Shown here piece after piece: positions 43,998-53,377 of a stretch of 64,000 nucleotides of DNA. Under the pieces are notes generated by a model. That model saw only the letters and a list, made by a program, of their open reading frames with translations, was not told where the DNA came from and made no database searches. The translations under genes and the position numbers were made by a program. Numbering within the stretch: the first letter of the stretch is position 1; every line of letters starts with the position of its first letter. Source of the DNA: an uncultured Saprospiraceae bacterium (lineage in GTDB: Bacteria > Bacteroidota > Bacteroidia > Chitinophagales > Saprospiraceae); the NCBI GenBank assembly GCA_943788055.1, contig CALSOU010000011.1, forward strand, positions 1-64,000, written 5' to 3'.

Positions 43998-44831
43998 TTA
44001 TATTCCATTTTGAAATATCCAGACGATAATGAAAAATAGGATCATAGTACCATCGATTATTCCACTGTAGAAATAGTCATTTTTTTGACGTGATGAAAAT
44101 CTAGTAATTAACTCGAGAGCTAGGTATGTGATTATAAGTACTATTTTTTGTTCTGAATTATATAAAGGATTTACAAGTACAAGCAATGCAGAAAGGATAA
44201 ATGAAACCAGTATTCCGTAGCTAAGATGTTGAGGTAGAAGGTGAGCGAGTGTTTTAAGACCTGAATCACGATCAACTTCTATATCACGAAGGTCAAAAGG
44301 TAATGTTATCGCAAAAATGAAAAGGAACTTCTCCACAGAAAACAACAATAATTCATAGTTGCTAAGTTGAGCTTCCAGCATCGGAAAAGTGCCACATAAT
44401 AGCGCCCAGCAACTAGCGACAAGAAATATTTTTATGTAGTGAAAGTCTCTTAGCCTTTTTTGTCCTAAAAATAGAGGTGCGATATAAAGTAGGGATAATC
44501 CGATGGGTACAACTAGCCACAATTTCATACTAGGAGACAATGAAAGATATGTGTAAACAGAAATTGAAGAGGCAATTGAAGCGTAAACAATGAGGTGTTT
44601 ATGGAATTTTCGTATCACAAAAAACCTATTTTCAATTCGCGACTCTGATACCTTATAGATTCCTATTATTCGGTGGAGTGAATAGAGAAGCCATGTACTC
44701 GAACTCACAAAAACGATATAATTCCAATCCACTTCTATATATGTCAAAAGATAGGTCGACCATGTAAGAAACAAGGCACACAATGCTATGTGCAATGAAC
44801 TGTAGAGATAGAGGTCTATTATTGCTTTCAC
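43998..44831 (-). CDS. UbiA-like integral membrane prenyltransferase homologue
   Basis: 277 residues with about eight hydrophobic helices. The second Asp-rich motif of UbiA-type enzymes is present as DLRDIEVDRDSGLKTL; the first is weaker (STWLLYSLHRI, normally NDxxD), so catalytic activity is uncertain. Many Bacteroidota carry such a divergent UbiA homologue. The start is GTG at 44831, only 14 bases after a terminator hairpin of the upstream gene, so its promoter must overlap that hairpin, or expression depends on read-through. Confidence 0.75.
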   Translation of the reverse strand: MKAIIDLYLYSSLHIALCALFLTWSTYLLTYIEVDWNYIVFVSSSTWLLYSLHRIIGIYKVSESRIENRFFVIRKFHKHLIVYASIASSISVYTYLSLSPSMKLWLVVPIGLSLLYIAPLFLGQKRLRDFHYIKIFLVASCWALLCGTFPMLEAQLSNYELLLFSVEKFLFIFAITLPFDLRDIEVDRDSGLKTLAHLLPQHLSYGILVSFILSALLVLVNPLYNSEQKIVLIITYLALELITRFSSRQKNDYFYSGIIDGTMILFFIIVWIFQNGI

Positions 44832-44844
44832 CTGTAAAAGATAA

Positions 44845-44876
44845 AAAAAGCAGGTTAATGAATCAACCTGCTTTAC
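44845..44876 (-). terminator. Terminator after the M42 peptidase gene
   Basis: AAAGCAGGTT / AACCTGCTTT: perfect 10-bp stem (44847-44856 and 44865-44874) with an 8-base loop; on the reverse strand it is followed by seven T. Confidence 0.88.
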
Positions 44877-44900
44877 ATTTATAAAATATATAATTTGTTT

Positions 44901-45980
44901 CTAGAAATACTTGAAGTTGTGATTTTCCTCAATTTTCAAAAGACTTTCATAAATCAACTTCACAACATTTTCGATATCTTCTGTATGTGCCATTTCAACT
45001 GTTGTGTGCATGTATCGCAATGGCAATGATATCAGAGCAGATGGCACACCACCGTTACTGTAAGCAAAGGCGTCAGTATCTGTCCCAGTGCTTCTTGATG
45101 AAGCAGACCTTTGGAAAGGTATTTCTTTGTCTTCCGCCGCATCAAATATCAGATTCAGAAGCTTGTTATGCACTGCAGGTCCAACTGTGAGTGAAGGGCC
45201 ATTTCCTGCAGAAGTATCTCCTTGAATTTTCTTATCAATAAGAGGAGTATCAGTATCGTGACAAACATCAGTTATGATAGCGACATTAGGCTTTATTTGG
45301 TCTGCAACCATTTGTGCGCCTCTGAGTCCAATTTCTTCTTGAACTGCGTTTACAACGTAGAGCGAAAATGGTAGGTCAATCTTGTTTTCTTTGATTAATC
45401 GAGCCACTTGTGCAATACAAAAGCCACCCATACGATTATCCAAGGCACGACCTACATAGTACTTTTCATTAAGCTTCATTAATTCATCCTCGAATGTTAC
45501 AACGCATCCGACGTGAACACCCATTTTCTCTACCTCTTCTTTATCTTTAGCTCCGACATCTATAAAGATGTTTTCCATAGATGGACTCAAGCTTGATTTT
45601 TTGCCTTTGCGAGTGTGAATAGCTGGCCAACCAAAAACGCCTTGTACGGGGCCATTCTTGGTATAAATATTTACTCTTTTCGATGGAGCAATAATATGGT
45701 CAGAACCTCCATTTCTTATAACTGAAATGAAACCTTTATCAGAAATGTAATTTACAAACCATGCAATCTCATCAGCATGAGCCTCTATTACTACTTTATA
45801 TGGTTTTCCTGGATTTATGATACCATAAGCTGTACCGTAATTATCTAGATGCCATTCATCTACGTAAGATTGTACATACTCTACCCAAGTTTGTTGACCT
45901 GCACTCTCGAATCCTGTAGGAGACGAGCTATTCAAGTAATCAAACATGAATTTTTCCGACTTCTCATTTATTATATCCAT
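44901..45980 (-). CDS. M42-family aminopeptidase
   Basis: 359 residues, cytosolic dinuclear metallo-aminopeptidase of the glutamyl aminopeptidase/endoglucanase-M group. Metal ligands are visible: H68 in EAHADEIAWFV, D181 in ALDNRMGG, the catalytic pair E215/E216 in VQEEIGLRG, D238 in ITDVCHD, and a His near 329 in RYMHTTVEMAH. The enzyme removes N-terminal residues from peptides. Its start is two bases beyond the pyrE stop, so it is co-transcribed with pyrE, and a strong terminator follows. Confidence 0.92.
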   Translation of the reverse strand: MDIINEKSEKFMFDYLNSSSPTGFESAGQQTWVEYVQSYVDEWHLDNYGTAYGIINPGKPYKVVIEAHADEIAWFVNYISDKGFISVIRNGGSDHIIAPSKRVNIYTKNGPVQGVFGWPAIHTRKGKKSSLSPSMENIFIDVGAKDKEEVEKMGVHVGCVVTFEDELMKLNEKYYVGRALDNRMGGFCIAQVARLIKENKIDLPFSLYVVNAVQEEIGLRGAQMVADQIKPNVAIITDVCHDTDTPLIDKKIQGDTSAGNGPSLTVGPAVHNKLLNLIFDAAEDKEIPFQRSASSRSTGTDTDAFAYSNGGVPSALISLPLRYMHTTVEMAHTEDIENVVKLIYESLLKIEENHNFKYF

Positions 45981-45981
45981 T

Positions 45982-46620
45982 TCAGATCTTTACTTTTTTA
46001 CTCCACTCTTCAGGAGATTGATTCCAATTTTCTAATAGTTCTTTTTCAGAGCTATTAATAAACCCTAAGTCAACAGCCTCTGTTAATAAGGTTCCATAAT
46101 GACTCAAGGTTGCGAAAGGACAATCTGCTTCCTGAAAAGCATTTTTTGCCTTATCTAAACCATAACTGAAGAGCGCAATTACACCTGCTACAGTCGCTCC
46201 GTTTTCCCTCAGGGCATCTACAGCTACTAAACTGGATCCTCCAGTGGAAATCAAATCTTCAACTACAATGTAACTTTTGGCTTGAGATATATCGCCTTCA
46301 ATTAAATTTTGACGACCGTAACCTTTTGGCTTTGATCGTACATAAATGAATGGAAGACCAAGTTGGTCTGCTACTAAAGCACCGTGAGCGATTCCTGCAG
46401 TAGCGACTCCTGCAACACCATCAAAATCTCCAACGCTGAGCGCCAAAGATGCCAACTCTTTCTTAATGAATTTTCTTATTTCCGCATGGGATAAAGACAT
46501 TCTATTATCACAATAAATAGGTGATTTTAAGCCGCTTGCCCAAGTGAAAGGCTTGTTTGGTTGTAGTTTGATTGCTTTGATTTCTAGCAAGTGCTTTGCT
46601 AGCTTTTTTGCTACAGACAT
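45982..46620 (-). CDS. pyrE: Orotate phosphoribosyltransferase
   Basis: 212 residues. The PRPP-binding loop YIVVEDLISTGGSSL is present, as are the N-terminal FTWASGLKSPIYCDNR and GVATAGIAHGALVA blocks. It makes OMP from orotate and PRPP in de novo pyrimidine synthesis. No OMP decarboxylase domain is fused. A TACTTTTG box lies 18 bases upstream (46639-46646, reverse strand). The M42 peptidase gene follows almost without gap. Confidence 0.95.
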   Translation of the reverse strand: MSVAKKLAKHLLEIKAIKLQPNKPFTWASGLKSPIYCDNRMSLSHAEIRKFIKKELASLALSVGDFDGVAGVATAGIAHGALVADQLGLPFIYVRSKPKGYGRQNLIEGDISQAKSYIVVEDLISTGGSSLVAVDALRENGATVAGVIALFSYGLDKAKNAFQEADCPFATLSHYGTLLTEAVDLGFINSSEKELLENWNQSPEEWSKKVKI

Positions 46621-46638
46621 TAGTTTTTTTTAGCTGCC

Positions 46639-46646
46639 CAAAAGTA
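46639..46646 (-). promoter_or_regulatory. -7 box (TACTTTTG) for pyrE
   Basis: Perfect TAnnTTTG match, 18 bases before the pyrE ATG, between pyrE and the upstream pseudouridine synthase gene. No clear -33 element. Confidence 0.45.
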
Positions 46647-46675
46647 TATAAATTTAGCAATTTATAAGTTGAAAT

Positions 46676-47242
46676 CTAAAGCTTTTTATAACAACCTACT
46701 TTCAGGTCTCCTATCTTGTAATGATCGATTGCTATTCTTACCAATCGTAAAACAGGATGATTAATAGCAGCAAGCATTTTTCGTACTTGGCGTTTTTTTC
46801 CTTCAGTAATTCTGATTTCCAACCATTCGGTGGGAATGTTAGCTCGAAATCTCACTGGCGGCTCTCGTTCGGGCAGATTCGGTGGTGTTTTGAACACTCG
46901 AACCTGTGCTGGTTTCGTTTTGAATTCCTTCTTATTAATTCGAATTGTTAAACCACGCTTCAATTTATTTAGAGCGATTTCGCTTGGAATATTTTCTACT
47001 TGAATCCAGTATTTTTTCCACTTTTCTTTGGAAGGGTGTAATATGCTGTTAACTAGCTTTTTATCATTACTTAGCAAAAGCAAACCTTCACTATCGCGAT
47101 CTAGACGACCAATGGGGTAGACATCTTTTTCAATGTTCATATAGTCAGCAAGAGTTTGCTGGCCTGGATGTTCTTGAGTGAATTGACTTAAAACCCCATA
47201 TGGCTTGTGAAACAGATATGTCGAGAACTCTGAGTCACTCAT
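46676..47242 (-). CDS. RsuA/RluE-type pseudouridine synthase
   Basis: 188 residues. The catalytic Asp is D48 in YPIGRLDRDSEGLLLL, followed by WIQVENIPS and EGKKRQVRKMLAAINHPVL blocks typical of the RsuA/RluB/E/F group. No S4 domain, as in RluE. It modifies uridine in rRNA; position not deducible. It starts 12 bases after the stop of ychF and is probably co-transcribed with it. Confidence 0.9.
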   Translation of the reverse strand: MSDSEFSTYLFHKPYGVLSQFTQEHPGQQTLADYMNIEKDVYPIGRLDRDSEGLLLLSNDKKLVNSILHPSKEKWKKYWIQVENIPSEIALNKLKRGLTIRINKKEFKTKPAQVRVFKTPPNLPEREPPVRFRANIPTEWLEIRITEGKKRQVRKMLAAINHPVLRLVRIAIDHYKIGDLKVGCYKKL

Positions 47243-47254
47243 CTTTTTGCTGGA

Positions 47255-48352
47255 TTATACGTTAAACAAGAAATGCATAATGTCGCCGTCATTAACGACA
47301 TAGTCCTTACCTTCAATGCCCATCTTACCAGCTTCTTTTACTTTGGCTTCGGAACCTAGATTTACGAAGTCTTCGTATTTAATTACTTGTGCACGAATGA
47401 AGCCTTTTTCAAAATCCGTATGAATAACACCTGCTGCCTCAGGGCCTTTTGCACCATTTCTGACGGTCCATGCTCTAACTTCTTTTTCTCCAGCTGTGAA
47501 GTATGTAATTAGATTCAGCAATTTGTATGAAGCTAAAATTAATCTATTTACTCCGGGTTCATTAAGTCCCATATCTTGGACAAATTCCATGCGCTCTTCA
47601 TATGTGTCAAGCTCAGCTATATCAGCTTCTATCTGAGCACTGACATATATCGTTTCAGCATTTTCTTCTGCGACACATTTTAGAAATGCTTCCGTGTGTT
47701 TGTTACCGGATAATATAGAATCTTCATCTACATTACAAACATAAAGAATCGGCTTTGCCGTAAGTAGCATCATTTCTTTTAGCAAATCAATGCCATCTTC
47801 ATCCACTTCCAAAGAACGAGCAGGTTTACCTTCCTCCAAATGAGAATAGATTTGCTGACCAATTTCTACCTGACGAAGGGCTGCTTTGTCGCCACCTTTT
47901 GCGCCTTTTTTCAATCGTTCTAGTCGCTTTTCAACCGTTTCTAGATCTTTCAATATTAACTCAGTGTCAATGATCTCCTTATCTCTAACAGGATCAACAC
48001 TTCCATCTACATGAACGACATTGTCATCTTCAAAACATCGAACTACATGTATAATAGCATCTACTTCGCGAATGTTTGCAAGGAATTGATTGCCAAGACC
48101 TTCTCCCTTGGATGCGCCTTTTATTAAGCCTGCAATATCAACGATCTCAACGGTCGTTGGAATAGTCTTTTGTGGTTTAACAAGTATTTCCAGTTCGTCC
48201 AGACGGTTGTCAGGAACAGTGATTATTCCCACATTGGGTTCTTTCGTCGCAAATGGAAAATTTGCAGCTAGAGCTTTTGCATTTGTCAATGCATTAAACA
48301 AGGTTGATTTTCCAACATTTGGAAGTCCGACAATTCCACTTTTTAAAGGCAT
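47255..48352 (-). CDS. ychF: Redox-regulated ATPase YchF
   Basis: 365 residues, Obg-related TRAFAC NTPase with ATP preference. G1 loop GLPNVGKST at 9-17, G3 in VEIVDIAGLIKGASKGEGLGNQFL, NVDE replacing NKxD in the G4 region (VCNVDEDSI), and a C-terminal TGS domain (VRAWTVRNGAKGPEAAG). It binds ribosomes and takes part in stress responses. Length is standard. First gene of a probable ychF-pseudouridine synthase unit; divergent from acpH, with 54 bases between starts. Confidence 0.96.
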   Translation of the reverse strand: MPLKSGIVGLPNVGKSTLFNALTNAKALAANFPFATKEPNVGIITVPDNRLDELEILVKPQKTIPTTVEIVDIAGLIKGASKGEGLGNQFLANIREVDAIIHVVRCFEDDNVVHVDGSVDPVRDKEIIDTELILKDLETVEKRLERLKKGAKGGDKAALRQVEIGQQIYSHLEEGKPARSLEVDEDGIDLLKEMMLLTAKPILYVCNVDEDSILSGNKHTEAFLKCVAEENAETIYVSAQIEADIAELDTYEERMEFVQDMGLNEPGVNRLILASYKLLNLITYFTAGEKEVRAWTVRNGAKGPEAAGVIHTDFEKGFIRAQVIKYEDFVNLGSEAKVKEAGKMGIEGKDYVVNDGDIMHFLFNV

Positions 48353-48392
48353 AGATGTATTTTTTTGCGCCGTAAAGCTACAGTATTTTTAT

Positions 48393-48400
48393 CTATTTTT
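48393..48400 (+). promoter_or_regulatory. -7 box (TATTTTTG) for a leaderless acpH transcript
   Basis: Perfect TAnnTTTG match ending six bases before the ATG at 48407; it lies inside the longer frame that opens at 48365, which supports the shorter protein. Confidence 0.55.
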
Positions 48401-48406
48401 GTAACC

Positions 48407-49012
48407 ATGAATTACCTTGCTCACATCTATTTTTCGTACAATGATCCCGATATTCTAGTCGGCAATTTTGCTGCCGATTTTATTAGTAATAAACAAGTGA
48501 AGTTATTGACAGAAGAACAAGTCAACGGTGTTTTATTGCACAGATTGATAGATGCTTACACGGATGTTAATGAAACTGTCAGAAAGTCGACCAAACGACT
48601 CCGTAAGGTACAAGGAAAATATGCGCCGGTAGTAATCGATATAATCTTCGACTACATTCTTGCGAAAGAATGGGAGCGTTTCCATCCTGAAGGTTTTGAA
48701 GTTTACAAACAAAATGCATATGGATTGTTACTAAATCACTTGGATGGGTTTCCTGAGAGAGCGAGAGGAAAAGTTCAAGGAATGGCCAATGGAGATTTCA
48801 TTCGTTCGTATGAGTCTTTAGACGGATTGCATTATGTTTTCGAACGAATGGACAAAAGAACTAAGTTTCCTTCTAGATTCAGAGACGCAACTGAACAGTT
48901 GAGGTTAGAGGAAGATCAGTTTGTAGAAGACTTTTTATTATTTTTTCCTCAGATTGAGTCAAAAGTAAAAGCATTTTTAAAGGGACTTGAAGTCCCAAAT
49001 TCATACAATTAA
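48407..49012 (+). CDS. Acyl carrier protein phosphodiesterase (AcpH-like, DUF479)
   Basis: 201 residues beginning MNYLAHIYFSYNDPDILVGN, the characteristic opening of the family, with HRLIDAYTD (metal-binding His/Asp of an HD-like fold) and FDYILAKEWERF. AcpH removes the phosphopantetheine arm from acyl carrier protein. I chose this ATG over the one at 48365, since the 14 extra residues are not family-like and a promoter box lies between the two. Expression may be leaderless. Confidence 0.9.
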   Translation: MNYLAHIYFSYNDPDILVGNFAADFISNKQVKLLTEEQVNGVLLHRLIDAYTDVNETVRKSTKRLRKVQGKYAPVVIDIIFDYILAKEWERFHPEGFEVYKQNAYGLLLNHLDGFPERARGKVQGMANGDFIRSYESLDGLHYVFERMDKRTKFPSRFRDATEQLRLEEDQFVEDFLLFFPQIESKVKAFLKGLEVPNSYN

Positions 49013-49033
49013 TTTGCTTGAAAGAAATTTATG

Positions 49034-49747
49034 TTAACCTTCGAAATGGAAAGACAAAGTGAACGTTCGGCTTAATAGAGCTTCGATGACTTGACTTTCG
49101 TTTAGTTGATTGTTAAACGAAAGAACATTGCCTATTCCTTGCGACATTTTGATTTCAGGACTCAAAATAAAATAAGGGAAGAAAAACTGCATTCCGGCAC
49201 CAACTTCTAAGGAAAAATCGTGCGGGACAACTGTGACAAAGTCTTCGGCTCTAGCACTTCTACTGAATCCATTAACATCGTAGGAGTATTTGAGACCAGC
49301 CACAGCAAAGACTCGCTTATCTTGGAAAGGTGCTGATTTATACCTAATAAGAAGAGGTATATCCGCGTAAACAAATTCTATCTTTTCAGTAAAATATGGA
49401 TTTAGTTCACCAGGTTGGTAGAAAGTAAGACTGCGCTCCGAAAGTGAGAATCCAGCGAGTACTCTGAAGTCAAAATATTGTCCCAATTTCAAATTGAAAA
49501 TACCCTGGAATGTTAAACCAGGACGTGATATTGGTTGATTGACTGAAATAGAGTCGTTTAGTATGAAATTCTTACTGTGATTGATGACAAAAGTAGAGTT
49601 GTTGACACCCAAAGAAATTCCATAGTATACGGGCTTGTTCTTGAAATCGAGATAATTATAGCTATTGTTCGAACCTGCTTGCGCAAAAGAAGCAGCATAA
49701 CCAAAAAGGACGATTAAGGCTACTTGTATCCAGTGTATACTGCGCAT
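49034..49747 (-). CDS. porT: PorT-family outer-membrane protein (type IX secretion/gliding)
   Basis: 237 residues from the ATG at 49747; a longer frame from 49771 adds eight residues. Signal peptide (MRSIHWIQVALIVLFGYAASFAQA), then an eight-strand-type barrel with YGISLGVNNSTFVIN, FDFRVLAGFSLSERSL, YADIPLLIRYKS and a final TLSFHFEG. PorT is needed for T9SS function in Porphyromonas and Flavobacterium. The gene overlaps the end of ubiE by 28 bases; ubiE-porT is a recurring order in Bacteroidota. Together with the sorting tails of the GH5, adhesin and PLD proteins it indicates a working T9SS. Confidence 0.85.
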   Translation of the reverse strand: MRSIHWIQVALIVLFGYAASFAQAGSNNSYNYLDFKNKPVYYGISLGVNNSTFVINHSKNFILNDSISVNQPISRPGLTFQGIFNLKLGQYFDFRVLAGFSLSERSLTFYQPGELNPYFTEKIEFVYADIPLLIRYKSAPFQDKRVFAVAGLKYSYDVNGFSRSARAEDFVTVVPHDFSLEVGAGMQFFFPYFILSPEIKMSQGIGNVLSFNNQLNESQVIEALLSRTFTLSFHFEG

Positions 49748-50448
49748 ATGCCAAAACTTAAACTTTCCCATTCATTATTTTTTAATCCAGCTTTTTCCAT
49801 GTGCGCCACAAACTTATCGTAATCTGGAAAAGCTTGCACACTTTCGTATAGATATTTATACGCTTTTGGATCTTTCGAAGTTAAACGACCAATTGTCGGT
49901 AAAATGTATTTGAAGTAGAGATTAAATCCAAATTTGAATAAGAAGAATCTCGGTTTTGTAAATTCCAAGACAACCATTTTCCCCCCATCTTTAATAACTC
50001 TGCGCATCTCAGCCAAACCCCTGTCAAGATCTTGGAAATTTCTCACGCCAAATGCCACCATGGCAGCATCAAATTCCCCATCTTCAAAAGGAAGTGCCTC
50101 TGAATCACCATTCAAAAGTAGAATCTTGTCGTTTAGCTTCTTTTTGGTGAGTTTTTTACGACCGACATCTAGCATCTCGTCAGAAATGTCAACGCCAGTA
50201 ACATGATTTACATCGAGAATGTTATCGGCTGTAATCGCTAGATCGGCAGTGCCAGTAGCAACATCAAGAATTTTCTTTGCTCCTGTACCTTCGAGCTTCT
50301 TAATAGCTTTTTTTCTCCACGATCGGTCAATACCTAATGATAGAAAATGATTCAGAAAATCATACGCTGGCGCAATTGCATTAAACATAGTGCGAACTTG
50401 TGTTTTCTTTTCTTCCTCTTCAGAATAAGGCTTAACTACTTTGCTCAA
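49720..50448 (-). CDS. ubiE: Demethylmenaquinone methyltransferase UbiE/MenG
   Basis: 242 residues, class I SAM methyltransferase that carries out the last step of menaquinone synthesis. The UbiE signatures are present: YDFLNHFLSLGIDRSWRKKA, LDVATGTADLAI (SAM loop), FDAAMVAFGVRNFQDLDRGL, and the closing ICAVYTGYK. Length normal. It is translated before porT in one unit and is divergent from gyrA. Confidence 0.95.
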   Translation of the reverse strand: MSKVVKPYSEEEEKKTQVRTMFNAIAPAYDFLNHFLSLGIDRSWRKKAIKKLEGTGAKKILDVATGTADLAITADNILDVNHVTGVDISDEMLDVGRKKLTKKKLNDKILLLNGDSEALPFEDGEFDAAMVAFGVRNFQDLDRGLAEMRRVIKDGGKMVVLEFTKPRFFLFKFGFNLYFKYILPTIGRLTSKDPKAYKYLYESVQAFPDYDKFVAHMEKAGLKNNEWESLSFGICAVYTGYK

Positions 50449-50669
50449 GATTTTATTTTTTTTGCAAAATTAATAATAGTTGGTATTGGAACTTACTCAT
50501 TTATAATATAAATTGTCAATAATAGTTCATGCGCTAATTTCAAATGAATAGACTCCTGCTATTGCAAGAGCTGGAAATGAGGTTTTATAGGGATTGCTAT
50601 GCTTTAGTTTCACCTATTTTCAGCTAAAATTATTGGTAAAAATTTATATATAAAAACATTTAATTTGAT

Positions 50670-50677
50670 TACATTTG
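50670..50677 (+). promoter_or_regulatory. -7 box (TACATTTG) upstream of gyrA
   Basis: Perfect TAnnTTTG match, 35 bases before the gyrA ATG, in the 264-base divergent region. A -33 TTTG at the usual spacing is not present. Confidence 0.4.
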
Positions 50678-50712
50678 CATTCTATTTTAGAACTAATAGA
50701 TCAAAAAGATAA

Positions 50713-53175
50713 ATGGCTGATAATCAAAGGATAATATCGATAGATATTGAGGAGGAGATGAAATCGGCATACATCGATTATTCGATGTCTGTTATCGTTT
50801 CTCGTGCATTGCCAGACGTGCGCGACGGGATGAAACCTGTTCACAGACGTGTTTTGTATGGAATGTCGGAACTAGGTCTTACAGCAAACAAGTCGCACAA
50901 GAAATCTGCAAGGATAGTAGGAGAGGTGCTTGGTAAGTATCATCCACACGGAGATTCTTCCGTGTACGACACAATGGTGCGGATGGCACAAGACTGGTCA
51001 CTGAGATATCCCTTGGTTGATGGTCAAGGTAACTTTGGCTCGATGGATGGTGATAGTCCAGCAGCAATGAGATATACTGAGGCTAGATTGGAAAAGATTT
51101 CAGATGATATTCTTTCTGACTACAAGAAAGAAACTGTTGATTTTCAACTGAATTTTGATGATACGCTAGAAGAGCCCACGGTTCTTCCCACTCGTATTCC
51201 TAATCTCCTTGTAAATGGTGCGTCTGGAATTGCCGTAGGTATGGCTACTAATATGTTGCCTCACAACTTGACAGAGGTAGTCAAAGGAATCAAGAGGTAT
51301 ATTCATAACGAAGATGTCACTATTGAGGAATTGATGGAAGATATTAAAGCTCCAGATTTTCCTACAGGTGGTATTATTTATGGCACTTCAGGTGTAAAGC
51401 AAGCTTTTGAAACTGGTCGAGGAAAGGTAGTCTTAAGAGGTCGCGCAAATATTGAAACAAATGATAGTGGTCGCGAGAAAATAGTTATCACTGAAATACC
51501 ATTCCAAGTCAACAAGGCTCAAATGATCATCAAGATCGCGGATTTGGTTAATGATGGCAAGATAGAGGGCGTCAGCAATGTAAATGATGAGAGTGATCGT
51601 AATGGTTTGAGGATCGTGGTAGATGTGAAGAGAGAAGCGATGGGTAATGTTGTTTTGAGCAAACTATACAAGTACACGCCACTTCAAACTTCATATGGTG
51701 TTAACAACGTATGCCTAGTAGCAGGTCGACCAAAAACTCTTAATCTTAAGCAGTTAATTTCTGAATTTGTAAAATTCCGTATTGAGGTTGTAGTTAAGAG
51801 GACAGCTTTCGAATTAAGAAAAGCGGAAGAGCGTGCACATATTCTCGAGGGACTTATCAAGGCGATAGATAACATTGACTTAGTAATCAAATTGATTAGA
51901 AGTTCAAAAACAGTCGAGGATGCAAGAAATGCTCTAATGGCAGAATTAGACCTCTCAGAAATTCAAGCAAAGGCAATATTGGAGATGCGTCTTTCTAAGC
52001 TTGTAAGTCTAGAAATGGACAAAATTAAAGCTGAATTTGACGAGTTAATGAAGACAATCGAGAGATTGAAAGCAATTCTTGCAAGTGAGGACTTACAGAA
52101 AGGAATCGTTTTAGAAGAGTTAGAAGAAGTTAAGGAGAAGTACGGTGACGAGCGTCGAACTGATATCTCTTATGCTGATGGAGAGATTTCTATTGAGGAT
52201 ATGATACCTAACGACGAGGTAATAATTACGATTTCATCTCTTGGTTATGTCAAAAGAACAAATAGTTCACAATACAAAACACAAGGAAGAGGCGGTCGAG
52301 GTGCTCGAGGATCTAAGACTCGAAATAGTGATCATATCGAGCACATGTTTGTAGCCAATAATCACAATTATTTGCTATTATTTACTGAGCAAGGAAGATG
52401 TTTTTGGATGCGAGTATTCGAATTGCCAGAGGCTACTAAAGGTTCGACAGGTCGGGTTATTCAAAATTTGATTAACATTCCAAAGGACGATAAAGTCAGA
52501 GCATATATAAAGATTGAAGATCTTTCAGACATTGACTTTATTAATAATAATTACCTGCTATTTATCACTAAGAAAGGAATCATTAAGAAAACCCTTGTTG
52601 AAGCATATTCTCGACCTAGAACAAATGGTATTAATGCCATTACGATACGAGAAGATGATCAATTACTAGAGGTGCTTTTATCAAATGGAAACAATGAGGT
52701 AGTAATTGCTAGTAAAAAAGGTAAGGCTATTCGATTCAATGAGCAGGATGTACGTTCCATGGGTAGAAATGCAGCTGGAGTGCGCGGAATGAATCTTGGA
52801 GAAGACAATGAAGTCGTAGGTATGTTGAGTATCCGAGAAGAAGATGAGATAGAAGTATTTGTCGTATCTGAAAAAGGATATGGAAAAAGATCAAGTCTTG
52901 AGGATTACAGGAAGACCAAGAGAGGTGGAAAAGGAGTTAAGACACTAAAGATAACTGAAAAGATAGGTAATCTAGTAGCAATCAAAAAGGTTACAGATGA
53001 CGATGAGATGATGATTACCAATAAATCGGGAATAGTGATTAGAGTCGCAATGGAGGATTTCCGAGTGATGGGTCGGGCTACTCAAGGTGTGCGTGTAATC
53101 AAGGTTTCAAAAAACGATGCGATTTCAGATGTAGCAGTAATTAAAAGAGGTGAAGAAGATGACGAAGAAGAGTAA
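50713..53175 (+). CDS. gyrA: DNA gyrase subunit A
   Basis: 820 residues. The active-site Tyr is Y121 in [10 protein letters not shown]. The quinolone-determining stretch reads [10 protein letters not shown], with Ser82 and Asp86 at the positions where resistance changes arise, that is the susceptible form. The C-terminal pinwheel contains a GyrA box-like [10 protein letters not shown] near 530, which separates it from ParC. The tail is acidic (EEDDEEE). With GyrB it introduces negative supercoils. No indels across 2.46 kb, a useful contrast with the broken genes around it. Confidence 0.97.
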   Translation: MADNQRIISIDIEEEMKSAYIDYSMSVIVSRALPDVRDGMKPVHRRVLYGMSELGLTANKSHKKSARIVGEVLGKYHPHGDSSVYDTMVRMAQDWSLRYPLVDGQGNFGSMDGDSPAAMRYTEARLEKISDDILSDYKKETVDFQLNFDDTLEEPTVLPTRIPNLLVNGASGIAVGMATNMLPHNLTEVVKGIKRYIHNEDVTIEELMEDIKAPDFPTGGIIYGTSGVKQAFETGRGKVVLRGRANIETNDSGREKIVITEIPFQVNKAQMIIKIADLVNDGKIEGVSNVNDESDRNGLRIVVDVKREAMGNVVLSKLYKYTPLQTSYGVNNVCLVAGRPKTLNLKQLISEFVKFRIEVVVKRTAFELRKAEERAHILEGLIKAIDNIDLVIKLIRSSKTVEDARNALMAELDLSEIQAKAILEMRLSKLVSLEMDKIKAEFDELMKTIERLKAILASEDLQKGIVLEELEEVKEKYGDERRTDISYADGEISIEDMIPNDEVIITISSLGYVKRTNSSQYKTQGRGGRGARGSKTRNSDHIEHMFVANNHNYLLLFTEQGRCFWMRVFELPEATKGSTGRVIQNLINIPKDDKVRAYIKIEDLSDIDFINNNYLLFITKKGIIKKTLVEAYSRPRTNGINAITIREDDQLLEVLLSNGNNEVVIASKKGKAIRFNEQDVRSMGRNAAGVRGMNLGEDNEVVGMLSIREEDEIEVFVVSEKGYGKRSSLEDYRKTKRGGKGVKTLKITEKIGNLVAIKKVTDDDEMMITNKSGIVIRVAMEDFRVMGRATQGVRVIKVSKNDAISDVAVIKRGEEDDEEE

Positions 53176-53377
53176 TTAGTTGACTAACCGCGCTTGCTAC
53201 ACGACTAAAGTCTTATTTCATAACTGTAACTGAAAGAAGTTAAAAAAATAATTTTTTAACATTTTGGCAACACAGTTAGCTAAATTAGAGCGTCATTGAA
53301 ATGCAAGGATAGCTGAAATTCATTATTTGCAGTTGTCCTTATTAACTAATAACTATTAAAATTTAACTTTTTACGAT

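Noticed and set aside
19181..44000. Reassigned stop codon (alternative genetic code) or programmed read-through as explanation for in-frame stops
   Set aside because: TAA, TAG and TGA all occur inside relics, and intact genes end normally with each of them, so no single codon can be reassigned.
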